From Diphasiastrum complanatum (lineage: Eukaryota > Streptophyta > Lycopodiopsida > Lycopodiales > Lycopodiaceae): a stretch of DNA of 64,000 bases. The notes beneath the pieces were generated by a model. That model ran no database searches and was not told the origin of the DNA. It was given only the letters and a program-made list of their open reading frames with translations. The stretch covers positions 15,214,059 through 15,278,058 of the forward strand of contig CM055092.1 in NCBI GenBank assembly GCA_029204225.1, read 5' to 3'. Below, piece by piece: positions 35,166-45,921 of the stretch (positions within the stretch are counted from its first letter, which is position 1; each line of letters opens with the position of its first letter). A program made the position numbers and the translations under genes.

Positions 35166-35800
35166 TTTTACAAGCAAAAGTTTATCGAAGATTTTTTGGG
35201 CAGAAGTCATCTCAACAGCTGCATATCTTCATAATCAAATTACAACCAATCGACAGTGCCATTGCCACTTGTTATTTTGTCGAGGAGCCAGTCAATCATT
35301 TTGAGGCAATTTCTAATCCAGATGCAAATCATTGGAAATCAGCAATGGACAAAGAGTATCAATCTCTTACTAAGAACCAAACATGGACAATTACAAACTT
35401 GCCAATTGGTAAAAATATCATTTCTTGCAAATGGGTTTATCGAATCAAGTACAAAGTCGATGGATCAGTTGATCAATGGAAGGCAAGATTAGTTGCTACA
35501 AGATTTTCTCCAATCCCGAATGTTGATTATTCGGGAACTTTCAATTCACACATTCGTCGATCAGACTTTTAATTTCATTTGCAGCAGTGGCAGAATTAGA
35601 AATTCACCAGATGGATGTACAAATAGCATTTTTACATGGTGTGATCAAAGAAGACATTTATGTCTCAATCCGAAGGCTATGAGTTTGAGGGTAACACCCA
35701 TCAAGAATGCAAGCTTCGAAAAACTCTTTATGGGCTTAAACGGTTGTCTCGAGCTTGGTTTCATCGTGTCAACAAATTCTTTATTCAACAAGGCAATCCC
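35166..35800 (+). pseudogene. partial reverse transcriptase of C1
   Basis: A deletion brings RT directly after the integrase core. VNHFEAISNPDANHWKSAMD and ISCKWVYRIKYKVDGSVDQW lie in one frame, then LEIHQMDVQIAFLHGVIKED in another. The catalytic DD box is gone. The truncated 3' LTR follows at 35801. Confidence 0.8.
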
Positions 35801-36215
35801 GTAGCCCCACGTGGATAAACGGCACATTTCATTAGGGGTGTGCGATCAAAAACTATAAATAGCTCAGTAGATCAGATTAGTTTCAAGTTGAAGTTGAATC
35901 AAGTTGTCAAGAAGTTCATTGATTCTTTTTCTTCTCCTCTCTGTTCTGCCATAGACTGATTAGTAATAAGCTATCGTGATTACAATTTGTGTAAGTTATA
36001 GCAGAGTAAGATGCGCTATTATCATAGTGCAATCAATAGACAGCGGAAGCATCAATCATCTGTAATTCATCATCTTCAATACATAATACTTTCGCTACTT
36101 ATCTTGTTCTACTATTTCTATTTTTTCTCGCTTATTATGATTTAAGTTTCTGGTTTTAAATATCATCATTCATTTTCCGCACTTGTGAATGATAGTACAG
36201 TTGTACTTGTGATAG
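35801..36215 (+). repeat. truncated 3' LTR of C1
   Basis: It matches 14090-14550 of the 5' LTR (TATA-like CTATAAATAG, then the pyrimidine-rich TTCTTCTCCTCTCTGTTC). The first about 150 bp and last about 108 bp of the LTR are missing and small indels separate the copies. The sequence leaves homology after CTTGTGATAG. Confidence 0.8.
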
Positions 36216-36300
36216 GGTCAACCTCTACCGTCACTATGTAACCAAAGTGCAAACACGAGTCTTACACAACTCGATCTACTGAGCATTGACATACAAAATA

Positions 36301-36846
36301 AGTTATGACCATAATCTCAGGTGTTGAATCAATGAAGCATAAAAGACAGCAATAGACTAAAGCCCTACAAGCAATAGACAAGACAATAGGTTCTCCCACG
36401 AAGAGCCCAACCAATACCAATCAATAATCTCAAAAAATGAGTGTACAAATGCCCCTATAAATACCCTACCAATGAACCCTAAAATAGGAATTCAAAAGTA
36501 AAGGGACAACCTGTGCTGAATGTTGCTGAAGCAAAGAGACGAAAGCCCTCAGCAAAGAGAGAAATATCAGCAAGGAAAATGGGCACCCAATCAGAAAATC
36601 AGATCTGAAATTCAGCAATCAGGAAAGTCCTCTGATACCAAGTTATGATCAAAATCTCAAGTGTTGAATCAATGAAGCATAAAAGGCAGCAATAGACTAA
36701 AGCCCTACAAGCAATAGACAAGACAATAGGTTCTCCCACGAAGAGCCCAACCAATACCAATCAATAATCTCAAAAAATGAGTGTACAAATGCCCCTATAA
36801 ATACCCTACCAATGAACCCTAAAATAAGAATTCAAAAGTAAAGGGA
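36301..36846 (-). mobile_element. TRIM-like element: two 206-bp direct repeats around 134 bp
   Basis: Direct repeats at 36301-36506 and 36641-36846 are equal in length and differ at only a few bases. The spacer ends with CTCTGATACCA (36630-36640), the reverse complement of TGGTATCAGAG, abutting the right repeat. On the minus strand this reads LTR, primer-binding site, short insert, LTR: the layout of a terminal-repeat retrotransposon in miniature. There is no coding sequence. The termini are not the usual TG..CA and no clean target duplication is seen. Confidence 0.7.
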
Positions 36847-37104
36847 GGCAAAATGTGGAGGGAAAATAGTGCGCCCTCCTACGGGCCCCCACTCCACATA
36901 TAACCATATAATAAGGGCCCAAGGCCAGTCAATGTCATAAAAAAGGACCCAGTGCGGGTCATAAGCATATAAAAAGGCTCTGGGGCCTATACATGACTAA
37001 TATAAAATGCGTAACCAAAAATATACATAACCAACAGTAAATGTAAAGAGGCCTGCGGAATATATGCAAAGTAGCCCAGTAGGCCTGTATCCTATAGTCC
37101 GTAA
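36847..37104. other. spacer, no gene
   Basis: AT-rich sequence with a GC-rich patch near 36870-36890; no coding signal. Confidence 0.5.
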
Positions 37105-38710
37105 CTAAATAGAAGCTTGTAACTTGCCAAATAAGGTTTGAAGATGAATCTCATGCTCTACTACCACCTTACGAAGTATATCATCAATAAAATTGAGAAC
37201 AAACTTGCCCATATAATAGCACAAGACATCATTCATGAGCATCGTGAACATAGTTGGTGCATTGGTTAGCCCAAACGGCATCACTAAAAGAATTCTAATG
37301 CCCAAAACGGGTTCAAAAGGTCGTCTTCATCTCAAATCCGTACTTGATGGTTCCCACTTTTAAAATGTATCTTATTAAAAATGGTTCAACCTTGCAACGC
37401 ATCCAGTAGATCATCAGTCCTAGGCATCGACTACTTGTGCTTTACAGTGAGCACAGTGATTTTATTCAATCTCTTGCAATCAACAGACATCCAAAAAGTA
37501 CAATCCTTTTACTTGACAAGCAAAATAGAAGAGGCAAAGGATGAATATCTCAGACGGACATACCCCAGCTTAAAGTACTCCTCGAACATCCCTCTAATTT
37601 CCTCCTCTTTTAACCTCATCCTATAAGGAGGCCTACATACTAGACTTGCCCCTGAAACAAGTTACAAGCTCAATAAAATGCTCAACAATCCTTCTAGGCA
37701 GCAATCCTTCTAAAAAGCCACTAATTAACCTATGGTTAAACTTACACGCAAATGAACTTCTCCTGCTCACTTGTTGGGTCACATCTTTGTTGCAATGCAG
37801 ATGCATGTGCCAAGGAAGATGAATATAGATGAAGTTGCCTGTGGATTATTAGTGAGTGGGGCTATTTGATTACTATTAAAATCAAAATCAACATTCACAT
37901 AAAACAACCATAGATATTGCATGGAGGTACTAAGAGGACCCTAAACAAATGGTTTGTCCACCTTTCAGACATGAGATCATGCCTAAACTTATACACGTGC
38001 ATATAATATGGGCTACTTGCTTGTATGTCACCGCTTGCCCAAAACTTATCAAACTTAGCTAATTCATATTCTTTATTTGCATGGAGGTAATAAGAGGACC
38101 CTAAATAGATGGTTTGTCCCCCTTTAAGAGATGAGATCATGTCTAAACTTATACACATGCATATATCACAGGCTACTTGCTTGCATGTCACCGCTTGCCC
38201 AAAACTATATCAAACTTAGCTAATTTGGTAAACTCAAAGTCTAACTTCTTCGAATACATCTAAAGAGACAAAGACGCCTAAGATACTCTCTTATCCCAAA
38301 CCTTTGTGCCCTTACCATCTATCATCTCAACTTCATATCGGTAATCTGAAAACACAATAGCTAAATGATATTTTTCACCACACGTGGATTTATTATAAAA
38401 TGCGAGGAACCAACGTTGAATAAGACAATAACGTCACGACCTTCCAGCTTCCCCCTCAACTCACTAGCCAGAAACTAGTAGCCTTCATGTAGAAAACAAA
38501 CTAGTGCCTCTGGAACCATCTTCCACACTGGAATAGTCTTGACACACCTGGATTCTTTGTTGTCATCGTTAACAAGCAAATCATCCAATATTTCCTCATC
38601 CTTGTCCTCATCTTGATGTTGTTGGTGTGCCTCAAGGACGATTTTTTAAAAGATGTTCGCCAAGACAAAAAAAAACATTATCCATCTTTCTTGGCTTTAT
38701 CCTTTTGCTT
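37105..38710 (-). pseudogene. eroded Ty3/gypsy protease-RT fragment, G0-like
   Basis: On the minus strand, right to left: a protease-like VLFNVGSSHFIINPRVV (about 38390-38450; D-T-G replaced by N-V-G), then heavily frameshifted RT lead-in (about 37640-37330), then [20 protein letters not shown] and KFVLNFIDDIL (37290-37170). The RT box FIDD and NDVL..YMGK are closest to G0 (5940-6743). Many stops are present and no LTRs are found. Orientation is sense relative to PDS. Confidence 0.7.
37918..38227. repeat. tandem direct duplication, 160-bp period
   Basis: Unit 1 (37918-38077) and unit 2 (38078-38227) both begin TGCATGGAGGTA and share GAGGACCCTAAA and CACCGCTTGCCCAAAAC. They are roughly 88 percent alike by eye. 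They lie within the eroded gypsy fragment. Confidence 0.85.
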
Positions 38711-39824
38711 AGGAGTGAGGGGAGACTTCTCGTATGCATGACAAGCCATAAGAGATGTTGACTTGCGTTTTGAAGTTCGCTGCATCTAGATAGGATCCTT
38801 CTAAAAAGTCCTTTTGACTAGCTTGGCCAGCCTTCAACAAACCCTTCTTCTGAGGCCAACTTAAACATCCCAATGCTTCCAACAACCATTCAAGGCTACA
38901 TAGAGCCAATGCATGATCTTTGAGATCATAAAGTTAGCAAAAGCATATACGGTGCTTGTAAAAATTGGCAAGTGGCCAAGGTTCAAGCAAGTAAGTAAAG
39001 ATCTCTCAAGGAACCTCTACCAATTTGTGTTTGAAGATATGCGTAAGTGCCCTAAAGGGAGAGAGAACATTCCTTGATCTACTGCCACTAGCCTCTTAGC
39101 CTAATAGTGAGAATATAAGCCTTTGTGTTATTTCTTGCCATCCTTGTTTTTGATAGTTAGGTCACTTTTGGAATCTATCATCTCTAAAAGTTTAAAGATT
39201 AGAATCTAGCATGCAGGTTGGAATTTTCTTCAGATCTGGATTTTGGTACGTCATGAATGGAGATATGCTGGAAAGCTTACCTCCAAGAAAGAATATTGGA
39301 CACAAGATAAAGCGAATGATAGGACAAGTGGAATTTGTTGACTTTCATACATAATGATTCTGATAGATGAAAAGGTGAAGATGGCAAAAGTTCTCTAAAT
39401 TAATGTCTTCCTAGTTTTCCTCCCTTTGCTTTCCCTGCCCTTAATGTCACGAAAAGCCACGGTTTGTTGACCAAGGATCCATTACAATAAAATTTGAGCA
39501 TGTGCCTTGTCAAAGTGAGTTGTCGTCAGATGTGTTGCAAGGTGACATAGCAACATTTTACAAAGTAACCCACTCTACTTCAGAGTAGTATGTAAAAAGA
39601 TACAAAATCTTTCCACAAACTACAAGTGCTTTTTGACACTTATGGGGAGAAAGGCTTTGTATCAGTATGACAAGGTGTAACTGCATAAACAGACTTGTAA
39701 GTACATAAACAAATAAAGTCTTTAGTTGCAATATAATATAGGGCATTCTTGCTTGCCCTCATTTGAGCTGCAAAGGAAAACTTATTCACACTCTTCTGTT
39801 TCCACATTAAACTCCAAGGCTTAC
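38711..39824. other. intron 2 sequence next to exon 2, no gene seen
   Basis: AT-rich sequence; short ORFs (for example 38709-38909 and 39558-39746 on the minus strand) carry no recognised motif. It may include further eroded gag sequence. Confidence 0.5.
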
Positions 39825-39957
39825 CTGCACCAGCTATCACAACCTTAAGAGGTTGACTAGGACGTGGGGCATTTTTCAGTGAAGCAGAAAGTGCAGCTGC
39901 CTCAATGAAGTTGACAGTAGTGTCAATGGGTGGTCTTGGAATATCTCTGCACAAAAC
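39825..39957 (-). CDS. PDS: phytoene desaturase exon 2
   Basis: 133 bp on the minus strand encode VLCRDIPRPPIDTTVNFIEA, then a short variable stretch, then SQPLKVVIAGAG. This is the segment before and into the FAD-binding Rossmann motif of plant phytoene desaturases. The donor is GCAG followed by GTAAGCC, in phase 1. For the acceptor I chose GGGGGGCAG (ends 39958) because it gives phase 0 and joins exon 1 as K-V. An alternative AG at 39947 would shift the frame relative to exon 1. An in-frame TAA lies just upstream, so the exon cannot extend further. Confidence 0.92.
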
Positions 39958-39960
39958 CTG

Positions 39961-40965
39961 CCCCCCTTAACTCTTAGATGGATTAGCTATATCAGATAAA
40001 GGGCTGTTTTCGCAGCCTTCTCAACAAAAATGAATAAAAGTTAAAGACGTGTCAGCATTACATTGATGAATATTTAATATAGCAATGTGGAAACCATCAA
40101 CCTGTTAAAATCCAGTCAACTAGCATCTCTTTGTAGTCTTTTAATATGTGCACATGTCAGTATATGAATATTAAAGTTGAGTCAACAGTTTAAAAACCAC
40201 TAATCCTAAAGAGACAATTCTAGTCACCAAGCATCATTTGAGGTTTGATTCATACCGAAAAGTCTAGGCATCTAGGAAACCATGATTCTACAAGAGAATG
40301 AGTGCCAGCAAAGGAAAAAATATAACCAGGATCCATTCGTGTCAAAACATATAACAAACATAACAGGATGAGTAAACATGAGCGGACTCACTCCAAAAAT
40401 ATAAGCGTATCTTAATCAAATCTCGAGACAAAGAGGTTTGGTAAAGTCATCAACGTGCAAAGAAACAGCAGAAAACTGGTTTTCCCTAAGCGACTCTGGT
40501 TCAAATCTGAATATAGCAAGGCTCAAACATAAAACCACCAAGCTACAAACAGTTTTTTTTGCTAGTTTACAAACGCCAAACCTCTATGCAAGAATTTTAT
40601 GAGTAACCACCTAACAATTCTACAAAGTTAACTTCAACAACATAAGGAGAAGAAGATCCAAATAAGTGTTTTATGAACAGGTCATTGCATCAACTTGCTA
40701 CATTTTTTAAGCTCAGCAAATGTGTTGCATGAACTTGGATCCATCCCGTTTAAATTACCAACATAGTTTGTTCCTTGTTTATTTCCAACCTTACCAAACA
40801 CCAGGTCTACAATAGTTTGTATATGCTACAATCCAACTCACACAATCCTTTCCCCCAATTTGTGAACTTCACAAGAAACTCACAAAGAGTGAATTTCTCA
40901 GAAGATGAGATGACTTTAATAAAACGAATCTATCTAGTATAGTCAAAGCATGTATAGTCAAAGCA
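39961..40965. other. intron 1 sequence, no gene seen
   Basis: AT-rich, no coding signal. A 15-bp direct repeat (ATAGTCAAAGCATGT) occurs twice at about 40937-40968, at the junction with C2b. Confidence 0.6.
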
Positions 40966-41740
40966 TGTTGGGCCCAAGGAGGCTTGATCTAAAGAATTTG
41001 TACGAGACTATAAATCAATGTCGAATTTTGTTCTTAACTAATAAGCTACATACATTAAAGATGGGTATAGGTGAATCAGTAACGGACTACTTTACTCGGG
41101 TGAAAGATCTGAGAGGGCAACTTGTTGCAGTTGGAGAAAGTATTCCGGATTCAATCTTGGCATATATCATGCTTAATAGTCTACCTTTGGTTTATCAAAA
41201 CTTTATGATGATGTTGTCTTTACGGGAGAAGTCTTAGAAAAGAAGCAAAAGCAAAGTTCAAAGAAGGGTTGCAAAGGGAGAAAGAACAAGAAGAAGAAAA
41301 AGAAGCAGGATTAGGAAGAAAATCAGTCAAATCAACCAGAAGATGGAAAGAAAGCAATTCGGAAAGGAAATTGCTTTATTTGCGGAAAATCAGGGCATTC
41401 CGCAAAGGAGTGCTGGCACAAGAAGTTCAAGAAGAAGTGGGATGGTAATTTTGTTGAAGAAGGACTTAATACAAAATTGAGTGCTTTGGATCTTGTAGAT
41501 TGTGAGTTGTTTTCAGCATTAGTATCTTCCGGTGACTTCTTCAAAGGAAGAGAAGTGTTGATTTATTGATTTAGGTGCATCGAAGCATATGACACCTAGG
41601 CGAGACTGGCTATCTAGTTTTCAAAAACTGGATGATGGATCAAATGTGAAGTTGGGAGATAACTACACATATGAGATAAAGGGAGTTGGAAATTACAGGT
41701 TCAACTACCTTCAGGAAAGATTGGAGACATAAAGGATGTG
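40966..41740 (+). pseudogene. gag and protease of C2b
   Basis: ILFLTNKLHTLKMGIGESVT, then VKDLRGQLVAVGESIPDSIL. A stop follows near 41236, then a Lys-rich stretch and the knuckle CFICGKSGHSAKECW at about 41372-41416. The protease active site reads DLGASKHMTPR (S to L), with stops just before it. It retains the gag segment that C2 has lost. Confidence 0.75.
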
Positions 41741-42711
41741 TTTTGTGTACCAAGAATCAAGAACTTACTCTCAGTTTCAGCTATTGTTAAGCAACATATG
41801 GTTGTACAGTTTGATGAAGAGCGAAGTGTCATCAAAAGAAATCACAATCAAGTAATAGCTGAGGGCATCCTTGCAGGAAGGTTGTACAAACTTCAGGCTC
41901 AAGTGGTGGGTCATCATGCAAGTATTGTGGATATTGGTTCAGTGAGTAAGTTATGGCACGAAAGGTTTGGACATCTGAATTACAAAAGTCTACAGGTCTT
42001 GAGGAAATACAACATGGTTACTGGTTTACCTCAAGTTGTTTATGATCACAAGTTTTGTGTTGGACTGTGTCTTAGGGGAACATCATGTGAAGAAATTTTT
42101 ATCTAGTACTTTCAGGGCGAGAAATGTTCTAGAACTTGTTCATACAAATTTGTGTGGTCCCATGAAAACTCAAATCTTATGGGAGAGCAAGTTACTTCAT
42201 GGTGTTTGTTGATGCTTATTCTAGGAAGACATGGATATATCTTCTCAAGAATAAGGGCAAGGCATTCACGTATTTCACATGGTTTAAGACACAGTTGGAG
42301 AAAGAAACATATAGACAAATTAAGATACTTCATTCGGATAAAGGAGAGTATCTTTCCATAGAGTTTCAGGTGTTTTGCAAGGATCATGGTATAAAGAGAC
42401 AATTTGCAAGTATGGAAATGCATCAACAAGATGGAGTTGTTGAAAGGAAGAATCATTCTATTGTGGAAACTGTGAGGAGCATGCTTAAAAGTAAGAATCT
42501 TCCAAATATGTTTTGAGGTGAACCAGTTAAAACAGTGGTTTATCTTTTGAATCAAAGTCCTACAAAAGTTGTAGACAATCGGACTCCAGAGGAAGCTAAC
42601 ATGGGATGGAAACGATTCAAAGGCGAGTAAGTCTTTATTTTTTGGATATGATAGTGAAGAGAAGGGATACAGGTTGTATGACTTGGAGGGTAAGAAAGTT
42701 ATCATAAGCAA
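41738..42711 (+). pseudogene. integrase of C2b
   Basis: LSVSAIVKQHMVVQFDEERS, LWHERFGHLNYKSLQVL, a damaged zinc region, then FVDAYSRKTWIYLLKNKGKA, ILHSDKGEYLS and HQQDGVVERKNHSIVETVR. The catalytic Glu (E of VERKN) is kept here, unlike C2. There are several frameshifts (about 42060-42200) and a TGA at 42514-42516. Confidence 0.8.
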
Positions 42712-43226
42712 GGATGTAGCCTTTGATGAGGATGGATCTCATAAAGATACAAAGATATCTTATGATAGGAAGCAAGATGGAGGAATTTTTATCTTGTGTG
42801 ACGAGTCATTACAATAACCTAAAATCAACGCTTGTTCCGCCTACACCAATTCCAGCACCTAGAGTGACCATGGTTGAGAAAGAAAAAAGGAAGGAGAGAT
42901 CAAGTACATGGGATACTTATTTACCTCCTACTTCACCAGGTATGAAGCATCCTACGTCAGATACTAGAAGATTGCCTAAATGGTACTATGAAACTATCAA
43001 GGATAGTGTCATTTTGGAACAGGGCGAGGCTAGTACACAAGGGACTAGGAGATCTGCTAGACTTGAAAAGCATCATGAAGATCAAGTTCGACAAGAGGAT
43101 TATTATGAGGATGGGCAGGTACACTTTGCATATATGGTTACAATGTTGGAAACCAAGGATCCATCTACTTTAGAGAAGCTGAAAAAGAGGATATTTGGAG
43201 GAAAGCTATGGATGAGGAGTACAACT

Positions 43227-43584
43227 TGTTACGAGCTCGTAACCAGTGCCGAACCCTAGAGAACACAGATAGGTCAGATACCACAGTCAGGGTCGTGTCC
43301 AGCGTACATGACCAACAGGGCAAGACAGTGTGAGTAGTGTGCCCCAGCACGGTCCATAGCCATGGCGGGCCTAACACAGCCTAGGGACCCTGTCAGCAGG
43401 ATAGGGCCCCCAGTTGGGTCCCGACGTGCAGTCGGCCACGTCAGTGCCACGTGGCCGACACTTGGCAGTAGCATGCTACCAGTCCTCACACTGGGCTAGG
43501 AGGGGCTTACTCTATATCAGGGAGTAGGCAAGGTTGGGTGGATCAATTAGTGTTTGCCCTACTGTGGTGTTAGGATCTATTACA
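43227..43584 (+). repeat. 5' LTR of G2
   Basis: 358 bp, TGTTACGAG to CTATTACA. A perfect 16-bp palindrome lies at 43228-43243 and the G-box palindrome GCCACGTGGC at 43446-43455, itself within a larger GGCCACGT..ACGTGGCC inverted repeat. A TATA-like CTCTATATCAG lies near 43510. It differs from G1 LTRs at GATCAATTAG (G1 has GATCAGTTAG). Confidence 0.95.
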
Positions 43585-44481
43585 CTGGTATCAGAGCCAT
43601 CTCCATCCTAGGGAGTTCAGGAGCAACAGTAGAGAAAGCTATCAGAAGATAGGAAAGATCTGGGAGATTCTCAGAAAAGAATAGAGGAGGAAAATCGCTG
43701 TAGGATCAGCTTTCTAATCCTCCAATTTGCTGGATTTCTCAGTAGTTTGGAAGCATATCTTTTACAATAGCTTCAGCGCTGAAAAATCAGTTTCCCTCTC
43801 TGATTTTCGAGTGTAGATCACTATGATCTGAGCGGAAATTCAAGAGGAAGGGAAGAGCAGGTCCATCGCTGTATAGTCAGCCCTCAAATCTGAGTTTCGT
43901 ATGAAGTTTTGAGTAGATTAGAAGGAGTTCTGATCTGAAATATTGTAGCAGGGCCAGCGCTGGACAGTAGGGTAGAAATCTCAGAATTTAACCCTGTTTT
44001 TCAGAAGTTTTTCAGGAGTCTGAGTTTCAGACTTGCTTGCTACAGACCAGCGACCTACAGGCTGAGAGTAAATCAGAGAATCAAGGTGATTTCAGAGCTG
44101 TAAATTGGACAAATCGGGCCAGACAGGTTGCTGACCAACCAGCGAGGGCAGGGACTTCAAAAAAAACCGGAAGTTTACAAAAAGAAATCCGGAATTTTAC
44201 TCGGTTTGTTGGAGCCCCACACCTCAAATCAGATCAGTCAGCTACTCAACTCAAGAACCGGGAAATTTGGCACCGTTTTGAAGCTTCAAACTGGCATTTT
44301 CCGGGACAGCAGGTCTGAAATCTTGGGGAAAAGAGCTGAAAGGGTTCCTCTTCATAATCTCTTTGGAAGTACAGTCCTCAGAAACAGCTAAGTCATCTTT
44401 CCTTTCCCTTGTACAGTTGTAAATTAGTCTTTTAGACTTTTTTCCTTCAGAAGTTAAGGTAGCTCTCTTTCAGTTTCGAAG

Positions 44482-45921
44482 ATGACCACTCCTCAGGGAC
44501 CTGATCAACCCCAGGAGAGAGGCTTCGACGAACTTGAAACAGAAGCCTTGGCTTACAGAAAAGGGAAGGAACCCATGGAAGTAGAAGAACAGGAACAGTT
44601 CGCCGAAGAACTCGACGAACTGGTTACCAAGGAGCAGTTCCTCCAATTGGTAACAGAAGTGGATGAACTGAAGCTGGCATTAGCCAATTTCAAGTCCAGT
44701 GTGGACGACTCGTTCGCTGAACTCAAAAACTTGATTTTGAGCTCCGCGAAAGGAAGCCTTCCCTCCACTTCTCAGTTATCCCCTTCTCCACTTCCATCAG
44801 TTTCGGGTGAGACTTTACGGTCTCACCCCAGTGTTTTTAAAGATTTAAAGCCTCCTACTTTTAATGGGGAAGAGAAGGATAGAAATGCAGATATTCTACA
44901 AACCTTCCTCAGCAAATGGAAGAACATTCATGCTCTTAAACAGACCCCTGACCATTTGCAAGCAATTGAGGCCAGTCTTTCTTTAGGGCCTATGGCCTAT
45001 AAGTGGTGGTTAAATCTCCAGGAGACTGGGCAGACTCCCCGGTCATGGAAAGCTTTTGAAGAAGCTTTCCTAAGAGAATTTCTACCAGAGAATGAACTTG
45101 ATAGAGCCTGGGAAGCCTGGGAAAGAACAGTAATGGACAAGTCCCTCATCCAATATATCTCGCAGTATCGAGAGGCAATTTTAAAGATTAAAAATATGGA
45201 TGACTATCAAAAAATCAGGGGATTTGTCCGTGGCCTCAAAGATGAATATAAAGTAGAGGTCCAGAGAAACTCGCCTACTACCCTTGAGCAAGCTCTCAGA
45301 TATGCTCAAATCTATGATGATTCAGTGGGTAGGAAGAGAGCGAGACAGCAACCACTTTCTGAGCAGCTTCCTCAAAAAGACTTTCAATTTAAAAAGAAAT
45401 TTTTAAAAAGAAAGAAAGAAGATAAATTTAAAGGTGAAGCTCCTCAGAAACGCCCTTCACACATACAGCCCTTAAAACCAGATGATTTTGAGAAAGCCAA
45501 ACAAGAACGTTTGTGCTTTGTGTGTATGGGCAAGGGACACACAGTCAGACAGTGTCCCAAGGGGCCTTTCACTAAAAAAGATAAAAAACAAGTTCATCTT
45601 GTTCAGACTGTATGTTTCCCCAGTGACTCGGCAGCTTCCGAGATCAAAGTGTATCATGAAGATCATGAACACTGTTGCCAGCTGACCTCTGCAATGCTAG
45701 CGAGACCCTTCAGCTTTGGGCCGCATGACCTAGTACGTATGCATGGGAAAGTTGGTAACCAGTCAGTAAGAGTCATGGTTGATGAGGGGGCAACCCATAA
45801 TTTCATCAACCACACCCTGGTTAAAAAGCTTAAACTACCAGAAGTACCTAGTCAGCATAGGTACATAGTTTCATTAGCTAAGGGTGAAGATAAAAAAAAT
45901 ATGGGAAACTATGGTAAGTAA
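44482..45921 (+). pseudogene. gag and protease start of G2
   Basis: The ATG at 44482 (MTTPQGPDQPQERGF) opens an intact gag with an acidic coiled N-terminus, the capsid-like block [20 protein letters not shown], and the knuckle [14 protein letters not shown]. The protease begins with [17 protein letters not shown] (D-E-G where G1 has D-D-G). In the run of A after GED (45890-45898) G2 has one more A than G1, shifting the frame into early termination at 45919-45921. Confidence 0.92.

Larger units (their letters stand above)
13936..36215 (+). mobile_element. Ty1/copia retrotransposon C1, split by later insertions
   Basis: The 5' LTR is 13936-14658. Internal pieces are gag (14756-15156), gag/protease (19306-19692), integrase (34520-35165) and RT (to about 35800), then a truncated 3' LTR (35801-36215). 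C2 (15157-19305) and a hAT transposon (19693-34511) interrupt it. After removing these, about 3.3 kb remain, so it is also internally deleted. Orientation is antisense to PDS. The 5' LTR abuts the truncated G3. Confidence 0.85.

Noticed and set aside
13936-36215. C1 and C2 as one element with two LTRs
   Set aside because: The LTRs differ in sequence and length (723 versus 430 bp), each has its own primer site, and C1 gag resumes after C2.
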